DNA from: Nitrospirales bacterium
GTDB lineage: Bacteria; Nitrospirota; Nitrospiria; Nitrospirales; UBA8639
Assembly (NCBI GenBank): GCA_013817135.1
Contig: JACDDF010000178.1
Span: 1-5,708 of the forward strand
Direction of reading: 5' to 3'
DNA: 5,708 bases
The notes beneath the pieces are model-generated. The model ran no database searches, was not told the origin of the DNA, and was given only the letters and a program-made list of their open reading frames with translations. The position numbers and the translations under genes were made by a program. Every line of letters starts with the position of its first letter. Position 1 is the first letter of the stretch. This document shows, one piece after another, positions 1-5,352 of this stretch.

Positions 1-352
1 GAAAAACTTAGGAAAGGAGCTAGGCGTTTCGGTCGAAAGCCGGCAATCTAATGTGGAAGGGGAATTGATTACCTGGATTCAGGAGGCCAAGGCACGATTT
101 GAGGGGCTGGTGTTTAATCCTGCTGCCTATACCCATACCAGTATTGCTCTTCGGGATGCGATTGTGGGCGTGGGAATTCCTATGGTCGAAGTCCATTTAT
201 CGAATATCCATCGCCGGGAAAGTTTTCGTCGGCGGTCTTACCTTGCCCCCGTTTCGCTCGGGCAAATCTCTGGATTTGGACCACAAAGTTACCTGCTTGG
301 ACTGAGGGCGCTGGTTGATGCGCTTCAGCGGACGATCCCGGCACACCGTTAA
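1..352 (+). CDS. aroQ: 3-dehydroquinate dehydratase, type II (3' part, 5' end outside window)
   Basis: This enzyme dehydrates 3-dehydroquinate to 3-dehydroshikimate in the cytoplasmic shikimate pathway; type II enzymes form homododecamers. The first complete codon is at position 2 and 116 residues are visible. By comparison with the family, roughly the first 35-40 residues are missing, including the N-terminal GPNLN segment and the catalytic tyrosine loop. Visible family motifs, in order, are [23 protein letters not shown] (substrate-binding Asn and His), [17 protein letters not shown] (catalytic His and the substrate-binding Arg region) and a GFG--SYLLGL C-terminus. The GTG at 53 lies inside the conserved QSNxEG motif, so it is not the start. 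efp begins 39 nt after the stop. The order aroQ ... efp ... accB-accC is also known from Bacillus. Identification is secure. Confidence 0.96.
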   Translation, partial: KNLGKELGVSVESRQSNVEGELITWIQEAKARFEGLVFNPAAYTHTSIALRDAIVGVGIPMVEVHLSNIHRRESFRRRSYLAPVSLGQISGFGPQSYLLGLRALVDALQRTIPAHR

Positions 353-377
353 CCTTTCTGTTCACGTTTTTTTCATG

Positions 378-382
378 AGGAG
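378..382 (+). promoter_or_regulatory. Shine-Dalgarno site of efp
   Basis: AGGAG lies 9 nt before the GTG at 392. Two nearby ATG codons (375 and 387) are each closed by a stop within three codons, in a different frame from efp. This site therefore decides for the GTG start. Confidence 0.75.
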
Positions 383-391
383 TTAGATGCC

Positions 392-952
392 GTGATTACG
401 ACAGCAGATTTTCGAAATGGGTCGCGCTTAGAGCTGGATGGGCAACCCTATTATATTGTGGAATTTCAACATGTAAAACCTGGTAAAGGCCCAGCCTTTG
501 TTCGAACAAAACTGAAGGGCTATAAAACGGGGAATGTCATTGATCGTACCTTTCGTTCTGGAGAAAAATTCGACGAGCCCAATCTGGAGGAATGCGACAT
601 GCAATTTCTCTATAACGCTGGCGAAGAATATGCGTTCATGGATGTCAGTAGCTTTGAGCAGTTTACGTATCTTAAAAGCCAATTGGGCGAAAATGTCGAT
701 TTGCTCAAGGAAAATACGGTCGTCAAAATTCTGTTGTATCATGATGAGCCGATCGGGGTAGAGTTGCCGGTGTTCATGGAGTTGAAAGTCGTGGAAACTG
801 ACCCCGGTATCCGCGGAGATACGGCATCTGGTGGGACTAAGTTGGCGGTTGTCGAGACCGGGGCCTCTGTGAAAGTGCCTCTCTACCTGGTATCCGGAGA
901 AGTTATTAAAATTGATACGAGGACGCGCACCTATGTAGAACGGGTTCGGTAA
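392..952 (+). CDS. efp: Elongation factor P (EF-P)
   Basis: EF-P binds between the P and E sites of stalled ribosomes and promotes peptide bond formation at polyproline stretches. The 186-residue length is normal. The three beta-barrel domains are all recognisable: KOW-like N-domain (about 1-62), central OB domain (about 65-127) and C-terminal OB domain (about 130-186), the last with the signature ELKVVETDPGIRGDTASGGT. The functional loop reads K29-P-G-K32-G-P-A, so the tip residue is Lys32, not the arginine used in EarP-modified proteins. The overall sequence resembles Bacillus EF-P (FQHVKPGKG, GVELP) more than that of E. coli. No EpmA, EpmB or EarP gene is in the window. The start is GTG, supported by AGGAG. 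accB follows after 42 nt, and the pair is probably cotranscribed. Confidence 0.97.
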   Translation: MITTADFRNGSRLELDGQPYYIVEFQHVKPGKGPAFVRTKLKGYKTGNVIDRTFRSGEKFDEPNLEECDMQFLYNAGEEYAFMDVSSFEQFTYLKSQLGENVDLLKENTVVKILLYHDEPIGVELPVFMELKVVETDPGIRGDTASGGTKLAVVETGASVKVPLYLVSGEVIKIDTRTRTYVERVR

Positions 953-994
953 TTCGGGATCCCTGTCCTCCAGAAATACACGAAATAGGAGATT

Positions 995-1462
995 ATGGCT
1001 GATTCATCCAGAAGAGAAATCGAAGACCTTGTCGAAGTGTTAAACCGGCACCACCTGACCGAGTTGGAATTCGAAAAAAAAGGTGTGCGAATACGCATTA
1101 GGCGAGATCATGTGCCGGCTGTTTCTTCCCACCAGGTGGACGGATCAAAGACCGTGGACGCTGGTTCTCCCTTGGAGAGGCCGGTCCCCATCCTCTCTGC
1201 CGAGCCCGCACATTTCTTGACTGTGACCTCGCCCATTGTGGGGACCTTTTATCGTTCCCCCTCTCCTGATACTGATCCCTATGTCGAAGAAGGTGATATC
1301 GTCAAAAAAGGACAGGTGCTTTGCATTGTCGAAGCCATGAAACTGATGAATGAAATTGAGGCAGAAACCGATGGCAAAGTCGTAAAAATTCTCGTTGAAA
1401 GTACGACTCCGGTTGAGTTCGGCCAGCCGCTCTATTTAATTGATCCCTTGTCGGGATCTTGA
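995..1462 (+). CDS. accB: Biotin carboxyl carrier protein of acetyl-CoA carboxylase
   Basis: BCCP carries covalently bound biotin between the biotin carboxylase (AccC) and the carboxyltransferase (AccAD, not in this window) in malonyl-CoA synthesis. The 155-residue length is typical. Residues 7-37 form the charged N-terminal segment ([21 protein letters not shown]) that in E. coli helps assemble the complex. Residues about 38-74 are a low-complexity Pro/Ser/Ala-containing linker. Residues 75-152 are the biotinyl domain, with [14 protein letters not shown] (the thumb region seen in AccB-type BCCPs) and [11 protein letters not shown]. The biotin-accepting lysine is K116 in AMKLM. AGGAG ends only 3 nt before the ATG, a tight spacing, but the start agrees with the family N-terminus. 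accC follows after 93 nt. BirA, the ligase expected to attach biotin, is not present here. Confidence 0.97.
   Translation: MADSSRREIEDLVEVLNRHHLTELEFEKKGVRIRIRRDHVPAVSSHQVDGSKTVDAGSPLERPVPILSAEPAHFLTVTSPIVGTFYRSPSPDTDPYVEEGDIVKKGQVLCIVEAMKLMNEIEAETDGKVVKILVESTTPVEFGQPLYLIDPLSGS
1442..1458 (+). other. Small perfect hairpin at the 3' end of accB
   Basis: GATCCC (1442-1447) and GGGATC (1453-1458) form a perfect 6-bp stem around a 5-nt loop, ending just before the accB TGA at 1460. No T tract follows, so it does not look like an intrinsic terminator. It could slow mRNA decay or be chance. It lies wholly inside coding sequence. Confidence 0.3.
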
Positions 1463-1555
1463 GAACTGGGTTGTCCTGATAGTGATTTGGAGAGTCACCG
1501 TTGCTCTTGATGATTAGGATGGCTTCCTGAAGTCTTTTTATCTTAAGGATACGAC
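1463..1555 (+). other. accB-accC intergenic gap
   Basis: This 93-nt gap is the longest on the + strand cluster and holds no gene. TTAGGA (1514-1519) can pair with TCCTGA (1525-1530), one pair being a wobble, around TGGCT, and TTTTT follows at 1535-1539. That has the layout of a very weak terminator or attenuator, but the stem is short and AT-rich. AAGGA at 1545-1549 is the accC ribosome binding site, 6 nt before the GTG. Confidence 0.35.
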
Positions 1556-2905
1556 GTGTTTAAAAAAATTCTTATTGCCAATCGTGGAGAAATTGCTCTG
1601 CGGGTGAATCGAGCGTGCCGGGAGTTGGGTATTCGCACCGTCGCGATTCATTCAGATGTTGATGCTCAATCACTCCATGTCCGTTACGCAGACGAACATG
1701 TGTGTGTCGGACCTGCCGAAGGGGGACTGAGCTATAGGAATATCCCGAATGTCTTGAGTGCTGCAGAAATTACCGGAGTGGATGCGATTCACCCGGGGTA
1801 CGGATTTTTAGCTGAAAATGCGCATTTTGCCGAGGTATGCGAGTCGATTGGGATTACCTTTATTGGACCTACTTCTGAGCATATTGCCCTACTCAGCGAT
1901 AAATCAAAAGCTCGGGCCCACATGAAGAAGCGTGGAATCCCCGTGTTGCCCGGAAGCGATGGTGAAATTGACGATCCCAAAACCTCTGTCGCTATTGCCA
2001 AAAAGCTTGGGTTTCCGGTCATTGTGAAAGCCTCAGCCGGTGGCGGAGGGCGAGGAATGCGGGTGGTCTGGCATGAAGAAGAGTTGGCCCAGGCGATCGA
2101 TTCCGCTCAATTAGAAGCCCAAACAGCATTTGGGCATGGTGGTGTGTATCTTGAACGTTTTTTTGAAGATCCACGGCACATCGAATTTCAGATTATGGCG
2201 GATAACCATGGGCATGTCGTGCATTTTCATGAACGAGATTGTTCCATACAGCGTCGATATCAAAAGGTGTTAGAGGAATCCCCCTCTCCGGCGTTGGACG
2301 ATACGTTACGACGCAAAATGGGTCAGGTTGCAGTTGAAGCCATCAAATCCGTGAAGTATCGAAATGCCGGAACCGTGGAGTTCCTCATGGATCAAAGTGG
2401 AAAGTTTTATTTTATGGAAGTCAACACGCGTATTCAAGTTGAGCATCCGGTCACCGAAATGGTGACGGGAGTCGACCTGATTAAGGAGCAAATTCGTATT
2501 GCCGCTGGGGAGGAACTGTCCTATCGACAAAAAGATATTCAATTGACCGGGCATGCCATCGAATGCCGAATCAATGCCGAATGTCCGGACCGATTTACCC
2601 CGAGCCCCGGTACCATCACAAAATTTTGTCCCCCTGGTGGACCAGGGATACGCGTCGATACGGCCATGGATACAACCGGTATTGTGCATCCGTATTATGA
2701 CTCGATGATTGCGAAGCTTATTGCCTTTGGACGAGATCGGGATGAAGCCATGGCTCGTACTAGACGCGCGTTGGATGAATTTGTGATTGAAGGAATTAAA
2801 ACCAGCATTCCTCTCCATCGACGGATTCTTGATCATCCTGATTTCCAGAAGGGTCCCGTGTCTACTCGATTTTTGGACCGGCTTGTTGCTTTACAGGCCC
2901 CATGA
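1556..2905 (+). CDS. accC: Biotin carboxylase subunit of acetyl-CoA carboxylase
   Basis: AccC carboxylates the biotin of BCCP using ATP and bicarbonate, the first half-reaction of acetyl-CoA carboxylase. The 449-residue length equals that of the E. coli enzyme. The N-domain begins [14 protein letters not shown] and contains [12 protein letters not shown]. The ATP-grasp domain shows K116, K158 followed by the glycine-rich loop [11 protein letters not shown] (160-170), H208 in EDPRHIEFQ, the [11 protein letters not shown] segment ending at K237, metal-binding E275 and E288, and catalytic R292 and E296 in [14 protein letters not shown]338 lies in [11 protein letters not shown]. All key residues are present. 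The GTG start is supported by AAGGA with 6-nt spacing and by alignment of the N-terminus. There is no fused BCCP domain, so this is the stand-alone subunit. Pyruvate or other carboxylase A-subunits are similar, but the adjacent accB argues for AccC. The stop overlaps the thiE start (ATGA). Confidence 0.96.
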   Translation: MFKKILIANRGEIALRVNRACRELGIRTVAIHSDVDAQSLHVRYADEHVCVGPAEGGLSYRNIPNVLSAAEITGVDAIHPGYGFLAENAHFAEVCESIGITFIGPTSEHIALLSDKSKARAHMKKRGIPVLPGSDGEIDDPKTSVAIAKKLGFPVIVKASAGGGGRGMRVVWHEEELAQAIDSAQLEAQTAFGHGGVYLERFFEDPRHIEFQIMADNHGHVVHFHERDCSIQRRYQKVLEESPSPALDDTLRRKMGQVAVEAIKSVKYRNAGTVEFLMDQSGKFYFMEVNTRIQVEHPVTEMVTGVDLIKEQIRIAAGEELSYRQKDIQLTGHAIECRINAECPDRFTPSPGTITKFCPPGGPGIRVDTAMDTTGIVHPYYDSMIAKLIAFGRDRDEAMARTRRALDEFVIEGIKTSIPLHRRILDHPDFQKGPVSTRFLDRLVALQAP

Positions 2906-3555
2906 TCGCAGTCCATACTCCGCGGATTTTTTCCCCCGCTATTTTTTCTCGATTCTATCTCATTGTGGATGACAGCTGGGCCTCGCGATGTTCCTTGTTG
3001 GAGGTCGTGCAACAGGCTGGCGAAGCAGGGGTCAAGCTGGTGCAATATCGCAATAAAACTGGATCGATGAAACAGGCATATGAAGCGGGCCTTGCTCTTC
3101 GAAGTGTGGCGGCAGAGAGGGGCATGACTTTTATTGTGAATGATCGATGTGATTTAGCGTTAGCTCTCGAGGCTGATGGTGTTCATCTTGGTCAGGCCGA
3201 TCTTCCTCTACTTCTTGCACGGAAAGTCGTCGGACAGAAAATGTTTATTGGCGTTTCGACACACAATCCTGAACAAGTACGATTAGCCACGGAAGAAGGT
3301 GCGGATTATTTAGGATTTGGCCCTATCTTTACGACAAGAACCAAAGCGAATCATGAGCCGGTTGTTGGTATGGAAGGACTGGCTGGTGTTCGAGACCTGA
3401 CCCCCCTTCCCATCATCGCCATTGGTGGGATTGTTCCGGATTCTGTTCCGGCACTCCAAGCGGCAGGTGCCAATGGCGTGGCGGTCGCTTCGGCCATACT
3501 CAATGCGAGTGATCGCTCCAAAGTGTTGGCGCGGTTTATGGCTCATTTTCAATAA
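2902..3555 (+). CDS. thiE: Thiamine-phosphate synthase
   Basis: ThiE joins HMP pyrophosphate and the thiazole phosphate to give thiamine monophosphate. The 217-residue TIM-barrel protein shows the family motifs in order: FYLIVDD (18-24), QYRNK (48-52, pyrophosphate site), VNDRCDLAL (79-87, with Mg-binding D81), GVHLGQAD (93-100, with D100), IGVSTH (116-121, with S119), [15 protein letters not shown] (134-148, with K148), AIGGI (173-177) and GVAVASAI (192-199). All expected active-site residues are there. The start codon overlaps the accC stop by 4 nt and only a weak AGG precedes it, so translation is probably coupled to accC. About 15 residues precede the first barrel strand, slightly long but acceptable. 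TenI-like paralogues are related, but the intact catalytic set favours ThiE. The 3' end overlaps bioD by 20 bp on the opposite strand. Confidence 0.95.
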   Translation: MIAVHTPRIFSPAIFSRFYLIVDDSWASRCSLLEVVQQAGEAGVKLVQYRNKTGSMKQAYEAGLALRSVAAERGMTFIVNDRCDLALALEADGVHLGQADLPLLLARKVVGQKMFIGVSTHNPEQVRLATEEGADYLGFGPIFTTRTKANHEPVVGMEGLAGVRDLTPLPIIAIGGIVPDSVPALQAAGANGVAVASAILNASDRSKVLARFMAHFQ

Positions 3556-4282
3556 GGTGGTTGGCCAATCGTTGAATTTCAGGATGGTTGGCTAAGTTTT
3601 CCATTCCGCTTCGCCAGTCCGTCTGCACGGCTTCTTGATATTCCAAAGGGCCAAATACCGGCACTCTCGACCATTCCTGAATCAGATTAATCGTGGAGGT
3701 CCGTTGCTGAATGAAACACTCGTTTTGGGTTGAGGGCAGGGGATCATTCAGGACGATTCCGCACGGCTTAATTCCGGCACCGTGGAGTGCTTCCAAAGTC
3801 AGGAGTAAATGATTCACGCTGCCAAGGCTTGTCCTGCTGACCACGATAGCAGGAAGATTCAGCGACACGATCAGGTCTCGTATGGTGTGTGTTGGTGAGA
3901 GTGGAGTAAATACCCCTCCTGCACCTTCCACGAAACATACGGAGTGCTGTTGCCTGACGACATGAAAGGCTGTGGCAATTCCCGCCACATCAATGGTTGT
4001 TCCAGTCGCCCGCGCGCAATCTAACGGCGCAATAGGCTGAGGAAAGCCATAAAGGCAGATTGACGCAAAGGCGGGAGGAGGGGAGAGTAGACTCTGAAGA
4101 CGGCCTGTGTCGGAAGTCTCTGGCTGTTGAGGATCGAGACCGGTTTCTACCGGCTTCATGACCCCCACTCGATGCCCTTTTTTTTGCAACGCCAGAACCA
4201 GAGCCGCCGTGATGGTTGTTTTTCCGACCCCGGTGTCAGTCGCGGTCATGAATATGGCGAGATGGTCAGATTGAGCGCTCAT
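3536..4282 (-). CDS. bioD: ATP-dependent dethiobiotin synthetase
   Basis: BioD closes the ureido ring of 7,8-diaminopelargonate with CO2 and ATP to give dethiobiotin, the penultimate step of biotin synthesis. The 248-residue P-loop protein shows the BioD Walker A variant TATDTGVGKTT (13-23, with K21; the usual second Gly is Ala14), KPVETG (43-48, with K43), an aspartate in SDTGRL (58), EGAGGVFTPLS (119-129, with E119), LGSVNH (153-158) and GIVLND (175-180). It is slightly longer than E. coli BioD. It lies 30 nt downstream of the SDR gene in the same reading frame, probably in one operon. No Shine-Dalgarno sequence is visible before the ATG, so coupling or reinitiation after the SDR stop is likely. 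The next in-frame ATG (codon 12) would begin right at the P-loop and also lacks a ribosome binding site, so the upstream one is preferred. The other bio genes are not in this window. Confidence 0.95.
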   Translation of the reverse strand: MSAQSDHLAIFMTATDTGVGKTTITAALVLALQKKGHRVGVMKPVETGLDPQQPETSDTGRLQSLLSPPPAFASICLYGFPQPIAPLDCARATGTTIDVAGIATAFHVVRQQHSVCFVEGAGGVFTPLSPTHTIRDLIVSLNLPAIVVSRTSLGSVNHLLLTLEALHGAGIKPCGIVLNDPLPSTQNECFIQQRTSTINLIQEWSRVPVFGPLEYQEAVQTDWRSGMENLANHPEIQRLANHLIENEP

Positions 4283-4312
4283 GGTCAGGGAGATGCTGAA
4301 GAATGAATAGGC

Positions 4313-5038
4313 TCACCAAATCCGACTGTCCAGATTCCATATTTGTCCAGAGGTGTGAGGCGACAAGGCCATGTGATAGACAGTAGTAGCCATATATTGT
4401 AATGAAGAAGGTCTGTGGAGAGTATGGTTGCGGGGCTCCATTGCCGACTGCCATCCCGGTTCTGATAATGGTGAGCGGTGCCATCCTGGGAACACCATAT
4501 TTACTCGTATATTGAAGGGTCCCCATTCCTTTGCCACTGTCTGCATCAATCCAGTCAGTCCAGCCTTAGAAGCCGCATAGGCGGCCTGCCCTGCCACTCC
4601 TTGTTCAGCGGAAAGAGAGCCTATAAAAATAACGGCCCCATCATTTTGTTGTTCAAAGATGGGGGCGATGGCTTTGAGTACAGTATAGGCACCGGTCAAG
4701 TTCGTGTGAAGGGTGCGGGTCCAGTCCGCAGGGGAGGTTTTGAGTAAGAGCTTCGAAGGGTCCACCCCGACGGCCCACACCAATACGTTCAGAGAATGGT
4801 GGGACTGTATGAACTCCTGCAGAATGGCCTGAATTTGTGAGCTGTTGGCGATGTCGGCTTGATACAGATGACTTTCTCCTCCGGCCTTCCTGATCGCCGC
4901 GGCAGTTTCATTTGCGGCGGTTTGATGTTGATGGTAATGAAGGCCGACTCTCCAGCCCTGGTGTCCGAAAACCGTCGCAATGGCTCCACCGATGACTCCG
5001 GATCCTCCAAACACCATGATGTTCGAACGGGTGTTCAT
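4313..5038 (-). CDS. FabG-like short-chain dehydrogenase/reductase upstream of bioD
   Basis: This is a classical SDR of 241 residues that likely reduces or oxidises a carbonyl/hydroxyl with NAD(P)H in the cytoplasm; its substrate is unknown. The Rossmann glycine motif is GGSGVIGG (11-18). D62 lies in the adenine-site ADI segment. The tetrad N113 (HTNLTG), S141 (IGSLSAEQG), Y154 and K158 (YAASK) is complete, and the PG motif is at 184-185. Two parts are unusual: the NNAG motif reads WAVG (88-91), and the C-terminus ends SGQIWNLDSRIW where FabG has a TG--hVNGG segment. I chose the ATG at 5038 because it places the glycine motif at the normal distance. The frame stays open to an ATG at 5260, but the 74 extra residues resemble no SDR sequence. 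The SD before 5038 is weak. Position before bioD suggests a role in biotin or acyl-ACP metabolism, which is inference only. Confidence 0.88.
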   Translation of the reverse strand: MNTRSNIMVFGGSGVIGGAIATVFGHQGWRVGLHYHQHQTAANETAAAIRKAGGESHLYQADIANSSQIQAILQEFIQSHHSLNVLVWAVGVDPSKLLLKTSPADWTRTLHTNLTGAYTVLKAIAPIFEQQNDGAVIFIGSLSAEQGVAGQAAYAASKAGLTGLMQTVAKEWGPFNIRVNMVFPGWHRSPLSEPGWQSAMEPRNHTLHRPSSLQYMATTVYHMALSPHTSGQIWNLDSRIW

Positions 5039-5181
5039 CTTACCGACTGGTGAATGGCGATGGGGTTCATTCGTATCTGGGGAGTCACGCGTGTCATTCC
5101 CATGCATCGTTGAAAAGTGAAGATAATGAGATAAGGGATAGGTATATGACTGCCGTGGTGTCGTCTTGTATTGATTACCAT
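5035..5181 (-). CDS. Possible 48-residue leader ORF coupled to the SDR gene
   Basis: An ATG at 5181 is preceded by AAGGAG (5192-5187) with a 5-nt spacer, the best ribosome binding site on this strand in the window. The frame runs 48 codons and its TGA (5037-5035) overlaps the SDR start in an ATGA arrangement. The SDR itself has only a poor SD, so ribosomes could reach it from this ORF. The product is basic and rich in His, Arg and Ile, with a short hydrophobic patch near residues 13-23 (IPIPYLIIFTF). I do not recognise it and see no cysteine pair, signal peptide or domain. It may be a leader whose translation matters more than its peptide, or a chance frame. Confidence 0.35.
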   Translation of the reverse strand: MVINTRRHHGSHIPIPYLIIFTFQRCMGMTRVTPQIRMNPIAIHQSVR

Positions 5182-5186
5182 TCGGT

Positions 5187-5192
5187 CTCCTT
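5187..5192 (-). promoter_or_regulatory. Strong Shine-Dalgarno site in the SDR leader
   Basis: On the - strand this reads AAGGAG, 5 nt before the ATG at 5181. It lies about 150 nt upstream of the chosen SDR start, so it cannot serve that start directly. It is the main reason for listing the small leader ORF. Confidence 0.45.
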
Positions 5193-5198
5193 GGTTCT

Positions 5199-5226
5199 AG
5201 TCTGCATAGGGCGGAGAGATTGTCAA
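5199..5226 (-). promoter_or_regulatory. Candidate promoter of the SDR-bioD unit
   Basis: The - strand carries a perfect TTGACA (5226-5221). After 16 nt comes CAGACT (5204-5199), which keeps the conserved A2, A4 and T6 of a -10 box but is otherwise poor. The predicted transcript would start near 5192, almost on the AAGGAG site, so the untranslated leader before the small ORF would be very short. The -35 box lies in a GATTG-n-CAATC palindrome. Confidence 0.35.
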
Positions 5227-5228
5227 TC
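5218..5228. repeat. Palindrome GATTG-n-CAATC in the divergent promoter region
   Basis: Two perfect 5-bp arms surround one central base (5223). The palindrome creates a -35-like box on each strand (TTGACA on -, TTGTCA on +) and could serve as a small operator for both genes. Arms this short can occur by chance. Confidence 0.35.
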
Positions 5229-5247
5229 CTTGAATAGGCTGTAAACC
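5220..5247 (+). promoter_or_regulatory. Weak candidate promoter of the secreted-protein gene
   Basis: On the + strand TTGTCA (5220-5225) is followed after 16 nt by TAAACC (5242-5247), which keeps T1, A2 and A4 of a -10 box. It is back to back with the SDR promoter candidate and shares the same -35 palindrome. It would leave about 100 nt of untranslated leader before the ATG at 5353. The -10 match is poor. Confidence 0.2.
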
Positions 5248-5352
5248 CAAAAGGCGGCATTTTCAGGGTGAATGGGATCTGGATCGGTGGTCCTTGCTTG
5301 GTATCTTGCCGGTTTTGATGATCCTATGGTAGGTTCACATCACTTTCTGTCT

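Larger units (their letters stand above)
5039..5352. other. Divergent intergenic region between the SDR gene and the secreted-protein gene
   Basis: This stretch of about 314 bp has no gene I recognise. It contains the possible 48-codon leader ORF (- strand), the two promoter candidates, the palindrome at 5218-5228 and a BirA-like half-site TGTAAACC (5240-5247). Both the frame open from 5260 and the small leader frame run through it, so at most one is likely to be translated. I see no hairpin with a T tract and no tRNA or riboswitch fold that I can name. Confidence 0.6.

Noticed and set aside
53..55. GTG as a start for a short 99-residue protein
   Set aside because: It falls in the middle of the conserved QSNxEG motif of aroQ, and the frame is open upstream to the window edge.
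366..373. T-rich run after aroQ as a terminator
   Set aside because: No stable GC-rich stem precedes it, and efp with a good SD follows immediately.
954..1458. The octamer TCGGGATC occurring after efp (954-961) and at the end of accB (1451-1458) as a repeat element
   Set aside because: Only eight bases are shared and there are only two copies; this is within chance and no larger unit surrounds them.
4266..4526. Open frame of 86 residues on the - strand overlapping the SDR and bioD junction
   Set aside because: It is an alternative frame of the SDR 3' end, with no recognisable motif and no supporting SD.
4478..5244. Several + strand open frames across the SDR gene and its leader
   Set aside because: They run antisense to a clear SDR or through the regulatory region, and their translations show no family features.
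5039..5260. N-terminal extension of 74 residues on the SDR protein, starting at the ATG at 5260
   Set aside because: The glycine-rich NAD(P) motif normally lies within the first 15 or so residues, the extension has no recognisable domain or signal peptide, no good SD precedes 5260, and the TTGACA box would lie inside it.
5291..5312. Sigma-54 type promoter before the secreted-protein gene
   Set aside because: The GG and GC elements in TTGGTATCTTGCC are 6 nt apart, not the required 10.
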